NCBI RefSeq assembly: GCF_002865645.1
Contig: NW_020194512.1
Coordinates: 2,955,183 to 3,019,182, forward strand
DNA: 64,000 bases
From: Hyaloscypha bicolor E
Taxonomy: Eukaryota; Ascomycota; Leotiomycetes; Helotiales; Hyaloscyphaceae
Reading direction: 5' to 3'
A program made the position numbers and the translations under genes. Shown here piece by piece: positions 50,690 to 63,269 of this stretch; within the stretch, counting starts at the first letter, position 1, and each line of letters begins with the position of its first letter. A model generated the notes under the pieces. The model was not told where the DNA came from, searched no databases, and saw only the letters and a program-made list of their open reading frames with translations.

Positions 50690-52300
50690 AAAGAAAAAGA
50701 ACCTTTTTTTTATAATATTATTTTTCGAGATTAATAAAAAGCTAGAATTATAATAAAAGAATAAATTTATTTCGGGCAAATAATAGCTAGAAGAAATAAA
50801 GCTATAGTAGCTAGTAAAAGTTTTACTAAAGCAGTTTAAGGATTTCATAAATATTTTCTCAAAAAAAATATTGAATATCTTATTTCTATATTAACTATAT
50901 AACTACAAGATTTAGATTAATAATCCTAAAGGCCTAGAGAGCCTAGAGTATTTCCCGCTTTATTAATAGTTAACCTATAAGCTATAGAAAAGCAAGCGAT
51001 TTCTTAAAGAAAACCTCTAATAGGGCTTTATTAAGCCAAGCTAGTTCCCTTTTATATTTCCGATCCTCTTTATAAAAAAGGCTAATAGAACTCTCTGATT
51101 CTATATTAATTATTATAAACTAAATAACTTAATATAGAAGAATTATTATTCTTTTTCCTTTATTTATAAGACCCTTATATAGCTAACTTAAACTAAGGTT
51201 TATATAAAGCTAGATATTTAGTAAATATTTTATTAGATCCGAATAGATCCAGAATTAAAAGAATTTATAATATTCTATATAAAATATAGAATTTATAAAT
51301 ATAAAATTCTTTAGAAAGGCCTAATTAATAGCCCTATTATATATTAGAGATATATAAATAATATTCTCTTTAATTACCTTAAAATCTTTTATATAGCTTA
51401 TTTAGATAATATTCTAATTTATTTAGATAATTTCCTGAAATATAAAAATTATATATAAAAGATTCTTTAGTAGCTATAAAATACCGGCCTTTAAGCAAAT
51501 ATTAAAAAATCAGAATTCAAAATTACTTATATAAAATATCTAGGCTTTATTATCTTTACTAAAAGTATTAAAGTAGATCCAAATAAGATAGTAGTTATTA
51601 AGAACTAGTAATTACTAATAATAATTAAGGAAATATAAGACTTTCTGAACTTTTATAATTTTTATTAGTATATTATTACGGAATACAGCTATATAATAAA
51701 GCCTCTAATAGCTTTAATATATAAAGAAGTTCCGTTTAAATAGACAAATTAATATCAAGAAAGTTTTACTAAGTTAAAATAAGCTATACTTTTAGTACTA
51801 ATTCTATATTACTATAATCCGAATCTTTTTATTATAATTAAAACGGATATATTAAATAAAGTTATAGCTAATATTCTCTTATAGTAAGATTTCCAGATAG
51901 AACTCTAGTATCTAATAGTATTCTTTTCTAAAACTATATAATCGGTAGAACTAAACTATAATATTTATAATAAAAAGATATTTACTATTATTCTCTTTTT
52001 AACCGAATAGCAAACGGAGCTAGAAGGCCTATAGAAGGCATTCTTTATAATTTATTTAGACTACCGAACTCTTAAATACTTTATAACTATAAAGAAGCTT
52101 TTAATAAAACAAGCTTACTAGATAAAGTATCTTTTCTGCTATTATTTCAAGCTTATATATTAGATAAGCAAGTCCAATAAATAAGCAGATGCCCTAAATA
52201 AAAAATATAAAAATATAATTATCCAGAATAAAATAATAGTAGCCTATTAAACCCAAATTCTTCTCTTATAACAAAAAATTAATAATAATATTATATGGGA
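50690..52300 (+). pseudogene. Reverse transcriptase and RNase H of outer Gypsy element
   Basis: The reading frame resumes right after the nested element. RT landmarks are KVYIKLDI (about 51,215), YKYKIL and YLDNILIY with one catalytic Asp now Asn (51,399-51,410). Next come the palm-thumb segment ANIKKSEFKITYIKYLGFII (about 51,500-51,560) and RNase H beginning IIIKTDILNKVIANILL (about 51,835), then FSKTIQSVELNYNIYNK and TLKYFITIKKL. The order and spacing are those of Ty3/Gypsy pol. Many Trp/Gln stops. Confidence 0.92.
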
Positions 52301-52479
52301 TCTTTAATTAGCTTTAATTAAGGCCTTAGTAAATCCGGCTTAAGAAGAAACCCAATATAATAATATTTAGCTTATAAATAAGCTATTAAGCAAAAACCGA
52401 GAATTACTAGCACTAGAAAAGCTATAGAATAAGGCAAGAAATAAGAAAAAAAGCATTTAAATATTATAAGGCAGCCTTT

Positions 52480-53455
52480 TTTTTGTAATATAGTAAACTA
52501 TTTATATCTAATAGTATAATAATACCCGAGATATTCTTATATACTACTCTTATTTAAAAAACATATATATAGCTTCTAATAAGATATCTAGAAAATAAAA
52601 ATAAATATAATATAATAGTAATCTTTATTAATTATCTAGATAAATGCCCTATTATAATTCCTATTCGAGATATAATTACAACTAAAGAATTAGTACTTCT
52701 TTTCCTTATCTATATAATCTACTAAATTAATATTCCGGAAATTATAATATCTAATTAAGGGCCCTAGTTTATATCAGATTTCTAAAGCAAGTTCTATAAA
52801 TATATTAGTATAAAACTCAAGTTATTAATTACTAACTATTCTCAAACTAATAGCCAGATAGAGATTATTAACTAGTATTTTAACTAATGGCTATATTTCT
52901 ATATAAACTACTATTAGAATAATTAGAATAAATAGATAGTAATAATTAATTACTAATAAGCGGCTTTAGTCTATAAGATTACGGGCCAGTTCCTGTTTCT
53001 TATAAAAAAGGGCTATAAACTATAGATATTATTTAATTAAGAAATCCAAATATAATCGGATATCCCGAAAAAAAAAGCTAAATAAATAAAAGGCAAAGGC
53101 CCTAGTAATACGGCTCTATAAATTATAATAAAAAGTACAAGAGAATATAATATAAATATAAGAATATTATACTATTTAAGCTAATAAATATTACTAACTA
53201 GTAAACTTTGAAATAGAAAACAAGATATAAATTATTACTAAATACTAGAAGAATAATTATTCAAGCTATAAGCTGGCCTACTAAATAGAAGAACTATATA
53301 AAATTCTGGAATAAATAGGGTATTTCTTTAGGCTTAAGCTACTAGAATTAATAAAAATATATCCGGTATTCTATATAGAAAAGCTATATAAAAACCCAGG
53401 TAATCTTCTTTCCGGATAAGCGAATCCGGAGCCTCTATTATTAGAACTATAAAAC
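52480..53455 (+). pseudogene. Integrase of outer Gypsy element
   Basis: The catalytic core includes YLDKCPIIIPIRDI, then the region around the second Asp (ISN-stop-GP-stop-FISDF for the usual D-R-G-P-Q-F), YISIKLKLLITNYSQTNSQ and IEIIN with Glu-type context. It continues to a C-terminal part ending KLLELIKIYPVFYIEKLYKN, the usual H-x-S/E-x-L region before a chromodomain. Confidence 0.9.
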
Positions 53456-53640
53456 GGAGAAACGGAATATAAAGTTCAAGAGATATTAGTAGTAAAGCTG
53501 CTTTATAGGAAGCTAAAATACTAAATCTAGTAGAAAGAATGGGATCCAGATCAGAAATAGTATCCTATATTTTTATTAAGTAATAGTATTCTAGCTCTTT
53601 AGAGTTTCTATAATAAGAATCTCGAATAGCCAGAACTGTT
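53455..53640 (+). pseudogene. Integrase C-terminal chromodomain
   Basis: Reads EYKVQEILVVKLLYRKLKY, then two stops at I-x-stop-stop, then KEWDPDQK. This corresponds to a chromodomain (aromatic cage strand followed by V-x-W-K-G-W and W). In chromoviruses this module binds methylated histone H3 and steers insertion to heterochromatin. The two stops replace Gln/Trp. An opposite-strand open frame over it is a shadow. Confidence 0.8.
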
Positions 53641-53808
53641 CCAGAATCTCTCCTATTAGTTGGATTATACCAAGAATAATATACTACTAGAACCGTATAA
53701 TACGGACGGAAATTCTTTAAATTATATATAAAAGGCCCCTGGCCTTTAATATATAACCTGTAACTTGAAAATTTAATAGAGACTTTCAAAGCTCGAGAAT
53801 AAGCTTAT

Positions 53809-53825
53809 TTCGAAAGGAGAAGTAA
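53809..53825 (+). other. Polypurine tract of outer Gypsy element
   Basis: CGAAAGGAGAAGTAA-type purine run immediately before the 3' LTR. Confidence 0.75.
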
Positions 53826-54145
53826 TATTACGGTTATTATAATATATAGTATTAGTAAGTATTAGACTAGAACTAGTAAGGTATCTAGTATCTAAGTAAG
53901 ATATCTAATATCTAAATAAGATATCTGGTATTTAAATAATATATCTAGTATCTAAATATAATATTTATAGTTATCTAATAGTTATATATAACCCCGAGCT
54001 TAAGCTAGTATATAGGCCTATAAATAGCTTGTAATTATTTAGATCCGAGACTTCTTTAAAATCCTCTTTTCTCTTTAGCTTTAAATTATTAAAATAGAGA
54101 TAGTCTAATTATATCTTCCAGGCTCTAGATTTTATACTTGTAATA
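53826..54145 (+). repeat. 3' LTR of outer Gypsy element
   Basis: 320 bp; 40 bp longer than the 5' LTR because the 20-bp unit is present four times (53,881-53,960). Confidence 0.93.
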
Positions 54146-54150
54146 AAAAG

Positions 54151-57100
54151 CAATATATTTTTAATATAAAAATATATATTATTTAAAAACCAAGTCTTAG
54201 AAAATACTAATAATATAATTTAATAATTTAAAAAAATAGTTATAAGAATAGAATTTTAATTATAAGAAATAATATATTTATATATAATATTATAGGTTTT
54301 TTAAATGATTTTATAAATAATTAAAAAGAAATTTATTAGAATTAATATTTTAGATTTTAATATTAAATTCGAACTTTATTATTTTATAATAGATCTAAAG
54401 CTAGGTAAAATAATAAATATAAAAAAGGCTTTTTTTATAATATTATTAAATATATTTATTATTATTAAAGTAATAAAAAAGAATATATAAATTTCTATAT
54501 TTTTATTTATTATATGAAATTTATAAAGCAAATTATTATAAGTCTTGGCTTAGATATAATATAATATATAATATTATTAATTTTCTTATTAATAGTATTT
54601 TCAAATATATAAAACTCAATAATAAAACTTATATATTAGATTATATAAAACTTAAATAATTTATACTTTTCTAATATCTTAAAGAAATACTTTAATTATT
54701 TAAAGGCTTATAAAAATTTAATATATTTCAGGTATTTTTAATATTATAAAATTACTAAAAAGAGAATTATAAATTCAAATAGCTTTTAATTAGGTTTTTA
54801 AAATATTTAAAGCTATTAGATTTACTAAAAAAAACTAAACTAATTCGTATTTTATATTAATATTTATATAATAATAAAAGCTTTTTTCTATATTATTTAT
54901 TTTATTTCTATTTCTAGTATTTTAATAAAAAGATTTTTAAAGCTTTAGAAATTTACTAGAAATATTTCTTTATATTTAATTCTATTTTTTAAGTCTTATT
55001 ATAGAAATATAATAAATAAAAACTTAGTAATTAACTAATAATTAATAATAAATACCTTAAAATAATATAATAAATTATAGAGGCTTTATTAATTAATTTC
55101 TAGAATCTAATATTATAATAATTAATCTAATTAAATAAAATAATAATTCCTGGTTTTATAAATATAATAGTTCTAACTTTGGCCGAAAAATAATACTAAA
55201 TCTATATAATTATTATATAAAATATCTTGGCTTTTTCTAATAATAAAAAATACTTTTTTATTATAAAATTAAAAGAAATAGAAAAATTATATCGTTTTAA
55301 AGTAATTTAAAACTAGTATAATTCTTTTTATAATAAGTATTTTTTACTTATTCTAACTAGTATTATTATATATAATATTAATAATAATATAATTTCTTTT
55401 TCTATTTCTATTTTTCTAAAAGCTAAATAATATTATTATAATTTATTAAAATATAATAAAACTAAAAAAATAAATTAAAATAAATTAAAGTTTTAATATT
55501 TAATAAAATCTTTATAATAAATAGACTTTTATTTAATTATATATCTATAGTTTTTATAAAGCTTAAAAAAATTTTAAGCTATTTAAAGAATTATATTCTA
55601 TTATATTTAGAAATCTTTTTTAGTTATTATTAATTAGTAATTTAAAAATATAAAAAGCAGTTATATAATACTTCTTTTATTCTATTTTCTTTTAAAAACC
55701 TTAATATTAGACTAATTATTAATTCTTTAATATATTTAATAAAATCTAATTTAAAATTATAAAATAGCTTTTAATAAAATATTAATAATAATACAATTCT
55801 ATAACTAATATATAAATAATAATATATTTATATTATTTAAAAAAATAAAGCTAAAAAGCTTAATTAAATAGCTTTTAATAGTTTATTATTTAATTATATT
55901 AATATTATTCTTTATATTTAAAACTTGAAAAATAATAAGGATTTATTTATAGCTTAATAAACGAGAATTTTTAGAAGAAAAAAGACTTCTTATTTATTAT
56001 TATTTATAAAATAAATATTAAAATTATATTTCTTATAAATGATATATTTATATTAAAAGATATTATAAATGGCTCTTTTAATAATATTATAGGCTTTTTA
56101 GATAATAGAAATATTAAAATAGCTTTTTTAATAAAGAAAAGTATTTAGATATATTTTATTAATTTTATATATAAAATTAGTAATTTATTAATTCCTTAAT
56201 TATTATAAGAAATATATTTCCTATAATATTAATTTTATAGTATTTATATAGCCTATAATAATTTACTAACTTAAAACTTATATTAGATTCTTATTTTATA
56301 TTATATAATTACTTTATTTATAATAAATAAAATTAAATATTAATATTATTAATTACTAATTTTAAATATTTTTATTTTTATAATATATAAAATATAAGGC
56401 CTTTTCTTTAAATTAGTTATAATATTTATAAATAAATAAGCTTATATAATATTAAATTAAGTAATTACTTTAAAAGAGCTTTATATTATTTATTTAAATT
56501 TTAATATTATTAAAGCAAATCCGAAGGCTATTATTAAATATAAATAACTATAATAATAAATAATAAATTTAATAATTTAAAAGTATTAAATAAAATACTA
56601 TTTAGATATTTTATAGAATTCTTACTATTATAAATAAAGCTATTTTTATATATTTTAAATATATATTTAAGAACTTAAATTAGAATTAAACTAATATTAT
56701 AACCGGGAATAATATTATTAAAAAGAATTAAAACCCTATAAAATCTAAGATATTAGCTAAAAAAAAAATAAAGAATAAAAGAAATAATAATAAGGAAAAT
56801 ACTAATAATAACTTTAATAAGACTCTAATTAAAAAAAAGCTACTTTTTATAAAGTTCTAAATAGCTATATTAAGAAATTATTTTCTTATTCTTATATTAT
56901 TATTATTTCTTATACTAGATTTTTTTATTAAAAAAAATAAAGTTATTAATAAGAAATATATAGAAAATAGATTTTTATTTATAAGCTTATATTTTATTTA
57001 TTATTTATTATTTATATATAAATAAAGAAATAAAAAAAATTATTTTCTAAAACTAGTAAATAAATTATAATTTAATATTTTAGGATTTAATATATTATAT

Positions 57101-58045
57101 AATACTGCTTTTATTTTATATTATAAAAGCTTAAAGTAATAAAATTTAATAATAATATTTTTATTTAATATTTCTAGCTAATAAAAAACAGAAATATATT
57201 ATAATTACTTGGCTTATTAAAATAGCCTTAACTATTAATTAGACTGGAAAACCTTTTATTTTAATAATAAATAATTAGTAATATATATATAATATATTTA
57301 ATAGAAATTATTATTATATAAGAATAAATATTTATAAAAAAAAAGAAATTATATTTATTTAAATACTATATATTTCTTCTTTCTATTTTTAGTAAATTTT
57401 TTAAAATTAGAAATATTATTTAGAAATTACTTTTATTTTATATTATATTTAAATTATAAGAAATATTTATATCTTAAATTCAGAATCTTTATAATTTTTC
57501 TTATATAATATTACTATAGCTTAATATTATTATAGTTTACTTTTTTATAATATTAATTTATAATAATAAATTAATTCGAATTTTAATTTTAATATTTAAA
57601 TATATAATTCTTATTTTTAATATATTTTATATTTCTTTTATTTTATAATTCTAAATATTATAATTCTAAATATTATAATTTTAAATATTATAATTTTAAA
57701 TATTATAATTCTAAATATTATAAAGGCTTAATTTCTAAAATAAATAAATTATTTAAATAATAATATATATATTATTTTAATACTAATTTCATTTCTATAA
57801 TATTTTTTATAAATTTAAGATTTCTTATTTCTTTATAATATTAAAAAGAAAATAAAAAAAACTTTTTATATTTAATTATAAAAGCTTATAATAATATTAG
57901 ATAATTATAAATTATTATTTTAAATATATATAAATAGGCCTTTATTTCTTATATATTTTTTTATTTTCTAGTTAAATTCTTTTTTTTCTAATATAATCTT
58001 TTATTATTATATTATATTATAGTTTTAAAATTTATTATATAATAG
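54151..58045. other. Extremely AT-rich DNA
   Basis: Nothing recognised on either strand. Same character as 32,376-34,977, from which it was separated by the Gypsy insertion. Confidence 0.6.
57647..57722. repeat. 15-bp AT minisatellite
   Basis: Five copies of ATAATTYTAAATATT with Y as T or C. Confidence 0.85.
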
Positions 58046-58242
58046 TTTATTATTTTTCTTTATTATAAATTTATTCTTATTCTAGAATACTAGAATTATA
58101 AATTCTAAAATTAATATTTATTCTAGTATATTTTAATACTAGATTAAATTATTATAGTATTTATATATTATTATTTCTTTTTATTATAAGTTTATTTTTA
58201 TTTTAAAATACTAGAATTATAAATTTTAAAACTAATACTTAT
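58046..58242. repeat. Tandem duplication, period about 121 bp
   Basis: A segment of about 76 bp at 58,046-58,122 recurs at 58,167-58,242 (shared ATACTAGAATTATAAATT). The second copy ends at the left border of the third Gypsy LTR. Confidence 0.75.
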
Positions 58243-58545
58243 TATTACAATTCAGCTTTCGACCTCGTTAGCTAATATAATTAGCTAATATTATTGCCCA
58301 TATCCCGTTGCCCATATTCCGTTGCCTTCTAGATACACGTGACGCGGCCGCCTTACTAGAGAAGTAGGCTTGGAATATACTAGAGATATTTAGAAGGCTA
58401 AGCCCCTTTAGAACTAGCGTATTATAGGGTATATATACTTCTTTGCAGCCTTCTATATTCTAGTTTTCCCTTCCTTAGCTTTGAATTGTCTTTATAAGGG
58501 ACCTTCTACCTTGCTTTCCAAGCCCTAAATACCATATCCGTAATA
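58243..58545 (+). repeat. 5' LTR of third Gypsy element (probable bounds)
   Basis: Ends CCGTAATA just before the leader shared with the outer Gypsy element; begins at TATTACAA where composition changes abruptly. It keeps CpG-rich stretches (CACGTGACGCGGCCGCC near 58,335), less mutated than the coding part. The left bound is inferred without a partner LTR. Confidence 0.65.
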
Positions 58546-59973
58546 ATATTCAAAGCTTATTTCCTTTAATCCTATAGAGGATTTCAAATAAACTAATTCA
58601 GAACTATTAGAAATATAGGTGCCGCCAAGATAACGGAACCTTAGAAATACAAGTAATAGACTCTAGAATAATAAAAGCAAAAAGCTTTAGAACCCTTAGA
58701 GAAATCAGATATTTATATCTTTATAAATATATATTAGTAGTATATTAGAAATTCCCTAAAACCCCGAAAATCGAAGAACCTTAAATAAAGGCTACTCTTT
58801 AACCAAGTTCTAGAGTAATAGATATATACAGGCCAGTAACCTGACTACTACCCTTAAGCCCTATCCTATAACCTTATAGGCCCTATATATATACCGGTAA
58901 CGAGACTTCCAGAGAGGATATAGTAGAGGAAAAATATAATAGATTGACTTTCCAGAATATTATATAACCAGGAACTATATTAACTTCCGCTAAGGCTTCT
59001 AGTAAAGCTTCTGCTAGTTCAGGTCATCCCGTTAGTGGCCTTTCCCGAACTAAATATCCCGTTAGCATTTCTGAAGAATTTATAAACAAGTCTATAGAAA
59101 TAGAACCCTCTACTTTTATTATAAAGCTTCTAGAGACTAATAACTATATTACTGCCAGAAAGTTATATAAATAGGCCAAGAAACCCAATATCTTGCTCTT
59201 AGATATTAATATTATTATAAAGAGCTACTAGAAGAATATCTAAAAAGCTATTTTATATAAGAATACTTATAGTTATAATAAAGCTATTCTCGAAAATATT
59301 AAGCTCTATAATACTAAGCTCGAGAATAAAGTTAAACGCTATATAGCTATAGTAAATTAGCTTATAATAGCTCTAACTACTTCTACTTTACCTGCTCCGG
59401 CTACTCTAAACCTCTTTTAAAAGAATTCCGAACTATCTCTCGCTTATTTCTATCCAGAATTCCCTATATCTTATACTTCCTTTAGAGGTACTAGAGTTAC
59501 TAAGCTTCCAGATCTAACTCTCTTTACTAGAGATTATACTATCTTTAATAACTAGCTAGTTTAGATTAAGAATAAACTATAAGAAAATACTAATTTGTAT
59601 TTCTTAGAGAATCTCAAAATTATCTATATTTCTAGTAGACTTACTAGTAATACTCTTGCCCTAACTAATTCTTATATAAATAAAGATAGTCCGAATTAGT
59701 ACTATTAGCTTTTAGAGTTCTATTTTTACTTAAAGAAGCTATATTCTAACTCTAATAAGATATAGAATACTTGCTATAACTTTAGTAAGCTTTAAATATA
59801 CTCTAGTTAAGTATTTTAGGAATTCTATATTCTCTTCTTATAACTATTTATAGAAGGCAATATTAGTCTTTAAGATATTAAATATAAACTAAATAAGAAG
59901 CTCTTACTAAAGCTCTAGAAGTTAGTATATATATACTATAATAATTCTTCTATTAATACTACTTGCTTTACTT

Positions 59974-60082
59974 AGTATTATATTACTAATAATTAGTATT
60001 ATATTACTAATAATTAGTATTATATTACTAATAATTAGTATTATATTACTAATAATTAGTATTATATTACTAATAATTAGTA
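59974..60082. repeat. 21-bp in-frame array inside gag
   Basis: Slightly more than five copies of AGTATTATATTACTAATAATT. The period is seven codons, so expansion does not shift the gag frame. Confidence 0.92.
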
Positions 60083-60296
60083 GATTAAGGTTATATATAA
60101 GAAGACTAAAAAGTATAAGAAGGCAGAAGCTATTCTAGTTAAGTTCACTTCTAGTACTATATTCCCGTATACTTCTAGGAAGTATATTTTTAAGGAGAAG
60201 CCTAAAAAGCCTATATTAATTACTTTTATTAAGTATATATTCCCTTATAAGTACAAGTAATATCCTATAAAGACCGAGAATCTCTCGACTATTAAG

Positions 60297-60338
60297 TGCT
60301 TTAACTATAACGAGTTTGGCTACTATATTAGATATTAT
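60297..60338 (+). other. Gag zinc knuckle with three ligands lost
   Basis: Reads CFNYNEFGYYIRYY with exact C-X2-C-X4-H-X4-C spacing; only the first Cys remains, the others are Tyr. Confidence 0.85.
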
Positions 60339-60589
60339 CCTGTTTTATATAATAAAGAAACCAAGATAGCTCTTTCTAGAATTAAGCCAGGCTTAGTTTC
60401 TATTTTACCGGAATATACTATTCTAGTAAAGTATTTGAAGGATTTAAGCTCTAATTCTGGTATAGAACCAGGAAATAAGTATCTCTAAAGAAAGTCTCTA
60501 CTTTAAGGGCTTATAATATAAATTTGATAGAGATTAACTTGACTTATCTAATAGAAGGAAATACTTTTATAATATCTTATATTATTAGT

Positions 60590-60900
60590 ATAAATAGATT
60601 AGAAATTAAGTTTTCTTCTCTTATTAATACTAGAGCTAATAGTTATACTTTTATTAATATAAAGCTTGCTTAGCTTATAGAGTAATTTTTAAAAGTAAAA
60701 CTATAACTTCTTTCCTTACTCTATACTATATATAGTTTTAACGGAAAGCTAGCTAAGTTTACTAAGAAATATATAGAAGTCTTATTTCTAATTAATAGAT
60801 AAAGTATTAATATATCTATAATTATCTTAAATTTTAGAGATTATAATATTATTTTTAATAGAAAATAGATAGTATATATTAATATTCTAGTTAACTATAG
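60590..60900 (+). pseudogene. Protease of third Gypsy element
   Basis: FSSLINTRANSYTFINIKLA contains the D-T-G-A motif mutated to N-T-R-A; downstream II-L-F-type segment near 60,830-60,860 marks the second signature. Confidence 0.8.
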
Positions 60901-61449
60901 AAAATATAGGCTTATATAGCTAAAGAATAAGCCTAAATCTATATAATTCAGTTATATTATTAGTATTTCTTAGTAATAGCTAGAGAAGTAACCTAATAAG
61001 AAGTATTAAAAAGATACTAATTAATAAGATTCTATTATAAGCTATTTCTGGAAATCTTCTATTCTCAAGTAGTTTTTCTTCTTTTAGACTAATTAGAGGA
61101 AATTATATAAGACTATAAAAAAGAAGCTTCTATAGCCTAATTAAGATATAATATCTAAGTAAAAGCTAAAGAAGCAGAAAAAGGTTTTTAATAAAGAGCA
61201 AATACTAAATCTAACTATTCTTATCTCTATAGTATTTAATTATATAGCTAAAAGAGAAGATAATATTATTAGCCGAATCTCTATTTATAAAATTAATAAA
61301 AAGCTTAAAGCTTAGAAAAGAGAAGTTATTTCTGGCCTAGAGAATTAATAACCAGAAAAAATAGAGCTTTAGTAGCTATAAAGAATATTACTTCCGGAAC
61401 TTAAGAAATATATCTCTATTTTCTCTAAGAAGAAATCTAATATTCTTTC

Positions 61450-62760
61450 TTTTTATAGATTATATAATTATAAGATTTAGATTAAAGGCCTAAAGGAAAC
61501 TAAAAGTATTAGATATTAATTCCTCTAGTAGTAATTTACTTAAAAGCTTCTAGAAATTAAATATTTCTTAAAAGATAATCTGGCTAAAGGCTTTATTAAA
61601 GCTAATTAGGCTTTCTTTATTTTACTAGTTCTTTTTATAAAGAAAGTAAATAAAGGTTTATACTTCTATATTAATTTCCGTTATCTAAATAATATTATTC
61701 GGAAGAATTAATATCTTCTTTTACTTATTAATAAGACTTTAAGTTAATTATCTAAAGCTAAGATCTATACTAAATTAGATATTTGCTAAGCTTTCTATTA
61801 TATAGCTATAGATCCGAACTTTTAGGAGCTAATAATATTCTATATCCGTTATAAAGTATATAAATATAATATTTTCTAAGAAGGCCTTATAAATAGCCCG
61901 GCTATATATTAATACTATATAAATAATATATTTTTCGAGTATCTAAATAACTTTTATATAATATACCTTAATAATATTCTTATTTACTTAAAGGATCTAG
62001 TAAAGTATAAATAGTATATATAAAAAGTACTAGACTATTTATATTTTGCCGGCCTTTAAGTAAATATTAAGAAATCAGAATTTAAAGTTATATATATAAA
62101 GTATTTAGGCTTTATTATCTCTATATCTAATATTAAAATAGATTTCAATAAAGTTAAAGTAATATATAACTAGTAATCCCTAAAGATACTTAAGGATATA
62201 TAGTTCTTTCTTAGTTTCTATAACTTTTATAAATACTTTATTAGAGAGTACGGACAAATTACTAGATCTCTTACCTTATTTATAAAAAAGAATATTTCCT
62301 TTAAGTAATTCGAGTAATATTAAAAGGCTTTTATTTGCCTAAAGAAAGCTATAATTTCTATTCCGGTTCTATAATACTATAATTCAGATCTGCCTATAAT
62401 AGTAGAAATAGATATATTTAAAGAAGTAGTTACTAGCCTATTCTTTTAATAAGACTCAGAAATAGGCCTTTAGTATTCTATAGCTTATTTTTCCAAAACT
62501 ATACTTCCGGTAGAACTTAATTATAATATATATAATAAGGAGATACTAGCTATAGTATAAGTACTAGAGGAATAGAGAGCTGAGCTAAAAGGCTTTTAGG
62601 AAGCTCTTTTTAAAGTCTATTCTAATTACCGTACCTTAAAGTACTTTATAACTACTAAAAAGCTCTCTTCTTAATAAGCTAGATAGGCTAAGCTCTTATT
62701 CTGCTATTACTTTAAGCTTATATATTATTCTGGAAAATCAAATAAGTAAGTAGATACTTT
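61450..62760 (+). pseudogene. Reverse transcriptase and RNase H of third Gypsy element
   Basis: RT: DNLAKGFIKAN, KGLYFYINFRYLNNII, AKIYTKLDI, then YLNNILIY (61,964-61,975) with both catalytic Asp changed to Asn, and VNIKKSEFKVIYIKYLGFII. RNase H: IIVEIDIFKEVVTSL (about 62,395), YFSKTILPVELNYNIYNKE, TLKYFITTKKL and SGKSNKQVDTL. Stops match Trp/Gln positions of the sister copy. Confidence 0.92.
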
Positions 62761-63269
62761 ATTATAAAGATAAGATAAAGTAAATATTTAGGGCCAGATT
62801 AAGAAGAAGCTATAAACTTAAGTACTTCTTCCTAAAAATAAGATTAATCCGGAGATTATCTATAATTTATAGCTTATAGTAATACTTTATAAAGTCGGCT
62901 TACTTAATTCGGAATTCGGCCCTAAAAACCAAATATATACTAAAGACTTTTCGGAGGAGAATATTCTTATTAGAGGTATAATTTCCTTAAAAGAAGATAT
63001 TTTCTTAGAAGCTTTATTAGTAGACTTTACTATAATAGCCCTTATAGAAGTACTATTAGAAGCTCTTGCCGAGTATAGTAGTTTATAACTTGTAAATAAG
63101 ATTCTATAGAATAATTATATATTACCGGATCTAGAGAAGCTATATATAATAGCTTAAGCTAAAAGTAATATCTGGATACTATAAAACAGCTTTCTTTTAT
63201 ACTATAAGAAACTTTATATTATAAAGAACGAAATACCTCCCGGACTATTTTTATAAACTACCCTAATCT

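Larger units (their letters stand above)
34983..54145 (+). mobile_element. Chromodomain Ty3/Gypsy element, RIP-dead, interrupted
   Basis: LTRs at 34,983-35,262 and 53,826-54,145 with ends TATTAT/TATTACGG and CGTAATA/TTGTAATA (RIP forms of TGTTACG...CGTAACA). A perfect 5-bp AAAAG duplication flanks them (34,978-34,982 and 54,146-54,150). Domain order on the plus strand is gag, zinc knuckle, protease, then after a 13.2-kb insertion RT, RNase H, integrase and a C-terminal chromodomain. Without the insertion it would be about 6.0 kb, normal for the group. All domains carry many TAA/TAG, so the copy is inactive. Confidence 0.95.
58980..60500 (+). pseudogene. gag of third Gypsy element
   Basis: Coding-like from about 58,980 (SAKASSKASASSGHPVSGL). 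The conserved core has LPDLTLFTRDYTIFNN, two stops for Trp/Gln, IKNKL, ENLKIIYISSRL, then a stretch ending KLLLKL-stop-KLVYIYY. An in-frame 21-bp array and a basic linker precede the zinc knuckle. It aligns by eye with the outer element's gag. Confidence 0.87.

Noticed and set aside
53565..53789. Minus-strand open frame of 74 codons
   Set aside because: Antisense of the chromodomain end of the outer Gypsy integrase.
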